Origin: Onchocerca volvulus
Lineage: Eukaryota; Nematoda; Chromadorea; Rhabditida; Onchocercidae
Reading direction: 5' to 3'
Length of the DNA: 64,000 nt
Assembly: GCA_000499405.2 (NCBI GenBank)
Contig: HG738137.1
Span: 9,349,459 to 9,413,458, forward strand
The notes beneath the pieces were generated by a model. It did not search any database and was not told where the DNA came from. It worked only from the letters and a program-made list of their open reading frames with translations. Shown in pieces: positions 54,185-64,000 of the stretch. The position numbers were made by a program, and so were the translations under genes. Numbering within the stretch: position 1 is the first letter of the stretch; every line of letters begins with the position of its first letter.

Positions 54185-55379
54185 CTATAAATCATCACAG
54201 ACAATTTCTGCCGATTCCGATTCATCGTCCACAATGCCGTTATCCGCATCATACATCGCTTTACGTTTCTGCTGGTCACGTCGACGCATTTCTGCCAAGC
54301 GCATTCTCAAACATTTCTGTACATCTGTACGTGTAACACCTGTAGCATGAAATGTAAAATTTCTGAAAATTAAAATTAAAATATGAATTATATGGATTTC
54401 CTCTGTTAATCATTATGAAACTTAAGAAAAATGATTTCCAATGGAATTAGTGAATTGACAACTTACGGTGTGATATTTGATAGTTTTTGGGCTCTTTTCT
54501 TCTGAAAAAAGAAATTGGTAATTATCAAAAAATCGGAGCTTCTAAAATAGTTTGTTTGCAAAGTAATTGCCAAAATATACCGGTTCGGTTTGAATCTTTG
54601 CGCAAACCATTCATCGTCAGAATTCGACTTTTCCTAAACACATTTCATATTAGATCTCAAATTTCAATTTTTCAACATTCAGACCTCCCAATCCCTGAAT
54701 TCCATTCGAATTTTCAAACTTCTTAAATCGACTTTTATCTTGTTCTTTTTATTAGTCAGTTTGATATTTTCCCTTTACGTAATATTAAAGCAATCTCAGT
54801 CCATTCCTTAAAAAAAATTGTCAGATATATTCGAAATATCGAAGTAAAACTCCTTCATCTTCACTTTTTTTTTTGTGTTAATAGTGCTTTCTAGTATGAA
54901 TGGCTATAAAAATAGTAATCAAATCAATAAAACTGCCAAATGACTAGCCTAATTACTATCAGTAATTGAAAACTTTTATAAATCAAATAAAGAAGATCCA
55001 TAAATTCGAAATCAAAACTAACTCCATTAATGCTCAAATCAATCGAATTTCTACGTGTTAATTTCGGTTGACATTTAAAATTTTCTGGAGAAAAGCCGTT
55101 GAAAACTCGGCGTTGTGATGGTAATTTTGGGCTTAATAAATTCTCATTATTTTGTAACGATGGCGTATTTTCTTTTGATCCACTGCTATTCGACGACAAT
55201 TCATCTGGATAACGGCGACTGAACAACGATCCGCTATTACTGTTACTATCGGTATCTGAAGGTGTCTTCGGCGGTGTCAAATGACCATCGTCCAACATTA
55301 CCGATATACCAAATATCCTCAAACAAATCATGCATAATCGGCTATTTCTATTATTTATAATCCTCAGCAAATCACGCAT
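54185..55379 (-). CDS. Unrecognised Ser/Thr/Pro-rich protein upstream of claspin
   Basis: I do not recognise a family. Three exons (55379-55023, 54521-54487 and 54362-54185) close in phase to a TAG and give 189 residues; a second in-frame ATG at 55298 would give 162. The N-terminal half is polar and disordered-looking, with proline-directed phosphosites (LTPPKTPSDTD, ENTPS and LLSPKLPS) and a basophilic site (RRNSIDLSI). The short middle exon is basic (KKRAQKLSNIT). The C-terminal part holds a helical basic stretch (DVQKCLRMRLAEMRRRDQQK) and an acidic end. This suggests a phospho-regulated nuclear or scaffold protein, by inference only. It lies 5' of claspin on the same strand, with about 145 nt between its stop and the claspin acceptor, as in nematode operons. 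The start codon is uncertain. Confidence 0.6.
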
Positions 55380-56612
55380 CAAACAAATCTTTTTTTTTCT
55401 TTTGCTTAAATAACTCTAAATTTCGAAATTAATTACAAATTTTACAGAGAAAAATTTGACATTCATTTTCTTATTATTTCTAGCTAATACTTAATTAATT
55501 ACAAGCAACATTTTCATCATCAAATAATGAATCAATGACATGCTTAACTTAATGTTATTACATTTATCAGAGATCTCACATGCGTTTGATCATATAAACA
55601 CGCATATTATCGGAAAATTCCGAAAGATGATTAAATTGCTCAAGTTTGAGGCCAAGAAACGCAACAATAATTTCGAATGAACGGCTAAAACAATGAATAT
55701 GTTTATTAACAAAGATCACGCATGTTTCTTACCAGAATGACAAACATGTTTGCCCCAAAATGCTACAATTAACAAGTAAACGAAGCGACATCATAAGGCG
55801 ACAAATTGGAGATCAGGAAAGGAGTATCGAAAGGATAGATAAGGTTCGGATTTTATGAAAAAAGTATGCTTTTTTGGGTAAACCTTTTTGAACGACTTTC
55901 GACAGGTATAGTTTTCTACGAACTTTCTACATCAGTTCGACTCAATTAGCGCTTCAACAGCAACAGTTCACCAGAAGGCCACTGTTAGTATCCTTTATAT
56001 TTTTTCGTATATTATCCATTCTTATTGTTTACTATTGTGGAGTGCAATATCATTTCTAATATTGTATAAATCCAATAAAGGGTATACTTTTGACATAAAT
56101 TATACGCCAAAACACAACTCATCATATAATCAACATAACACATCCAATCATCAATTGATGAATCAATGACATGTTTACAATCCCATTATTTCATTCATGA
56201 AAGTTGTCACATACCTTTAGTCATACATTTATATATTACGTAAGTCTAAAATCACACGTCCCTCACGTGACGCACGCCAACGCGTCACGTAGCACTACCA
56301 TTATGACATATATACGCGATCCAAAATTTTAAAAAGCGCTTTTTGCCACTCAAACTTTCCTCTTAGGATCAGAAAAAATTTGAAAAATGAACGGAATATT
56401 TCGTTGCAATAGTGGTTTATTTCTCAATACGATTTTACCGTAATCGGAAAATACCTAAAAATATTTATAGCAAGGAGAAATTGTTGAAACAGTGTGACAC
56501 CTTCGGTTGCTTCGTTTAACGTGAGCAAGTTTGTCCGTTTGGCGCAGCTGTTGTTTACATCGTTTGCTGTGTTATAGTTGCTTGTGACAAAAGCAAAAAG
56601 AATCTTATCAAT
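55380..56612. promoter_or_regulatory. Divergent upstream region of the small Ser/Pro-rich gene (-) and eEF2 (+)
   Basis: 1.2 kb without a recognised exon. Two diverged copies of a short sequence sharing ATGAATCAATGACATG(C/T)TTA lie at 55527-55546 and 56158-56177. GC content rises toward the eEF2 start (about 56260-56350 and 56500-56570), as expected for the promoter of a highly expressed gene. No clear TATA box was singled out. Confidence 0.45.
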
Positions 56613-62241
<5,629 letters not shown>

Positions 62242-62254
62242 TTCACTATTTAGA

Positions 62255-62260
62255 AATAAA
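62255..62260 (+). terminator. Candidate eEF2 poly(A) signal
   Basis: AATAAA lies 14 nt after the eEF2 stop codon. It is the first canonical hexamer downstream and would give a very short 3' UTR, as is common in worms. In AT-rich sequence the hexamer also occurs by chance. Confidence 0.5.
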
Positions 62261-62408
62261 TATGATTGTTTTTTTCTTGTGATTCCTTTTTTTGCTTTTC
62301 ACTAATTACTATTATAAAATTGATGTCTTCAGATTTGATGTTGCAAAGTGTTAGTCTCTTTGCTGCCATCATTGTTGTACCCTGAAGTTGCTCACCCTTT
62401 AGTTTTAT

Positions 62409-62416
<8 letters not shown>

Positions 62417-62465
<49 letters not shown>

Positions 62466-62483
62466 GGGAGGGGAGGGGGAGGG
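62417..62483 (+). repeat. T48 tract followed by a four-block G run
   Basis: An uninterrupted run of 48 T (62417-62464) is followed at once by GGGG-A-GGGG-A-GGGGG-A-GGG (62465-62483). The G blocks meet the usual G-quadruplex pattern on the plus strand. It lies about 180 bp downstream of the eEF2 stop and is by far the most G-dense spot in the window. Confidence 0.95.
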
Positions 62484-64000
62484 AAAAATATAGCCAATTA
62501 TATTTGTTAGAAATTTTCAAGATTTATCCTGATGCTGTACTGTACGGTCGCGAAATATGGTGTATATCAATTAAGTATTCATTTTTTTTCTCATATTTTT
62601 GTTAAATTATATGAATTTAAGAATTTATGTGTTGCATAAATTTGATAATTCCAGTTTTTGGAAGGTATTCATTTTTTTTTTCGCCTTCAGTATATTAGCA
62701 ATTATTAAGGACATCTTTGACGGTATACTACTATAATGCAGTTTTGTTTTCCCTTTGTTTTTGTTATGCTGCTTTTCACTTTGTTGAATAAAAAAAGGCC
62801 TATGTTGGTTGTTCCTTTGTTAATGCTGTCATTTGCAAAATGATTCAAGAAAATTTCCTTCATTATATAGATATTTAGAAGCATATTCAGACTTATGCCA
62901 TTATTTCTATGCGAAAGGTAATTATAATACCAAGTTAGATGGATTAATCGTGAGGGAATTAAGTAGTATTCGTTGAATGAGTTAAAGTTACCCTCAACTT
63001 GATTATAGATTAGAGTGGTTCTCCGAGTTTTTTTACACTGAGTAATTAAATATTTATAGCAGAAGAAGGGATTATTCTATGAAATGAGGAAAAAACAGGC
63101 AATAATTACGGGCTTTATTTTCCTTTTTTAGTAATTTACGAATTTCAAGTTTTGATGCTTTTCAGAAGTACGAAGATTTGAAATTCATAAACAATTATGA
63201 CAATTTTTAAAGATGTGTACATCTCTCTGCTTTCTGGAATGATAAATGGTATTAGAGCTTTATTTGTTTAAATAGTATTTCATTTATATGGCTTTGGAAA
63301 ATTATTTAATGTGACGTGAAGTTATTATTATGAACTTTTACGTTATAAGATATAAAAATAAATAAATAATGCGAATAAAGTATATCTCAGCCAAGTAGTA
63401 ATAGTAGTAGTAGAAATGAGGGAACATTTCGAGCACGATATTCGTCATTAAATTTTGCTTAAAAAGTAGTTCCCAAATCGATACAGAAGAAATGTATATA
63501 CTATTGTTTCAATAATTTCTCCAGAAAATGCAAAAAACAAAGAAATTGACAATATTATTGAATCACTTCTTACCACTTTGCTATGAAAAATATAAATAGG
63601 AAAGAAAGGAATTTTATCGAATTTCTGCAAGTTATTATTTGAAATTTTATGAAAATATTTATCAATTGTTTGATGTGATTCTTTGCTCAGATTGATAGGT
63701 AAATCATATCAATAACATTAACTTAGATTTATATGTTTGTCGTCTCATCTTATTTTACTATGAAATCATTTACTTGAAATTCTAAATTAATATATATTTC
63801 ATCTTATTATACGTTAATACTACATGTTTTATATTAAAAATAGGATAAATTATTAAAGATAGTTTATATAAATTTAGGAATTATTATTATATTAAATGCT
63901 GTTAAAAAATTTAGGCTCAAATTTTACTTTTATTTTTTCCCGAGAACATTATATACCTGACAGTATTCAGTCGTTCTAATTTTTATGCCATTATGTGAAA
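62484..64000. other. Downstream intergenic sequence, no gene recognised
   Basis: AT-rich sequence to the window edge with only short, low-complexity open frames. I see no conserved block, RNA gene or repeat ends. A gene starting beyond the window cannot be excluded. Confidence 0.5.

Noticed and set aside
62348..62605. Plus-strand open frame with a poly-Phe run
   Set aside because: Produced by the T48 tract; not a plausible protein.

Overview
The window is nuclear DNA from a nematode, most likely a spirurid (filarial-type) worm; the genus cannot be read from it. It is strongly AT-rich. Genes are split into many short exons by AT-rich introns with worm-style TTTTCAG acceptors, at least one start codon directly follows such an acceptor, and the proteins resemble worm orthologues. 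There is no bacterial-style operon, IS element or CRISPR array. I joined exons by hand from conserved protein blocks and splice phase. For most genes every exon phase closes exactly; the exceptions are stated.

Layout: (1) 1-1874, +, 3' part of a multipass, chemoreceptor-like gene. (2) 1875-7589, intergenic, with a decayed retroelement-like relic near 4.98-5.5 kb and an (AT)21 microsatellite. (3) 7590-16113, -, RNA polymerase I second-largest subunit (RPA2), possibly starting further upstream. (4) 17079-18895, -, CFIm25/NUDT21-type cleavage factor. (5) 19573-23798, +, cereblon. (6) 26363-28617, -, DNAJB9/ERdj4-like ER J-protein. (7) 30413-33354, +, SLC25A42-like mitochondrial carrier. (8) 37123-43561, +, protein with three PWWP-like modules. 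(9) 47140-48282, +, ribosomal protein eL32, with a frame break as given. (10) 49400-54022, -, claspin. (11) 54185-55379, -, unrecognised phospho-protein-like gene upstream of claspin in operon-like spacing. (12) 56613-62241, +, elongation factor eEF2. (13) 62242-64000, no gene seen.

The genes are mostly housekeeping: rRNA transcription (RPA2), mRNA 3'-end formation (CFIm25), ribosome structure and elongation (eL32, eEF2), replication checkpoint (claspin), ubiquitin-ligase substrate recognition (cereblon), ER folding (ERdj4-like) and mitochondrial CoA/adenine-nucleotide transport. They are not one pathway. CFIm25/cereblon, the J-protein/carrier pair and the small gene/eEF2 are divergent pairs. 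CFIm25 to RPA2 and the small gene to claspin are same-strand tandems compatible with nematode polycistronic transcription. eEF2 beside claspin matches my memory of C. elegans cosmid F25H5.

I found no clear new multi-gene system. The most informative oddities are: a CFIm25 terminal exon only 16 nt from a possible RPA2 start codon; an RPA2 exon with no AG acceptor available; a GC-AG intron in RPA2; the eL32 frame break; the three-PWWP protein; a cereblon with an intact tri-tryptophan pocket and Ile at the mouse-like position; and a 60-nt near-perfect hairpin.
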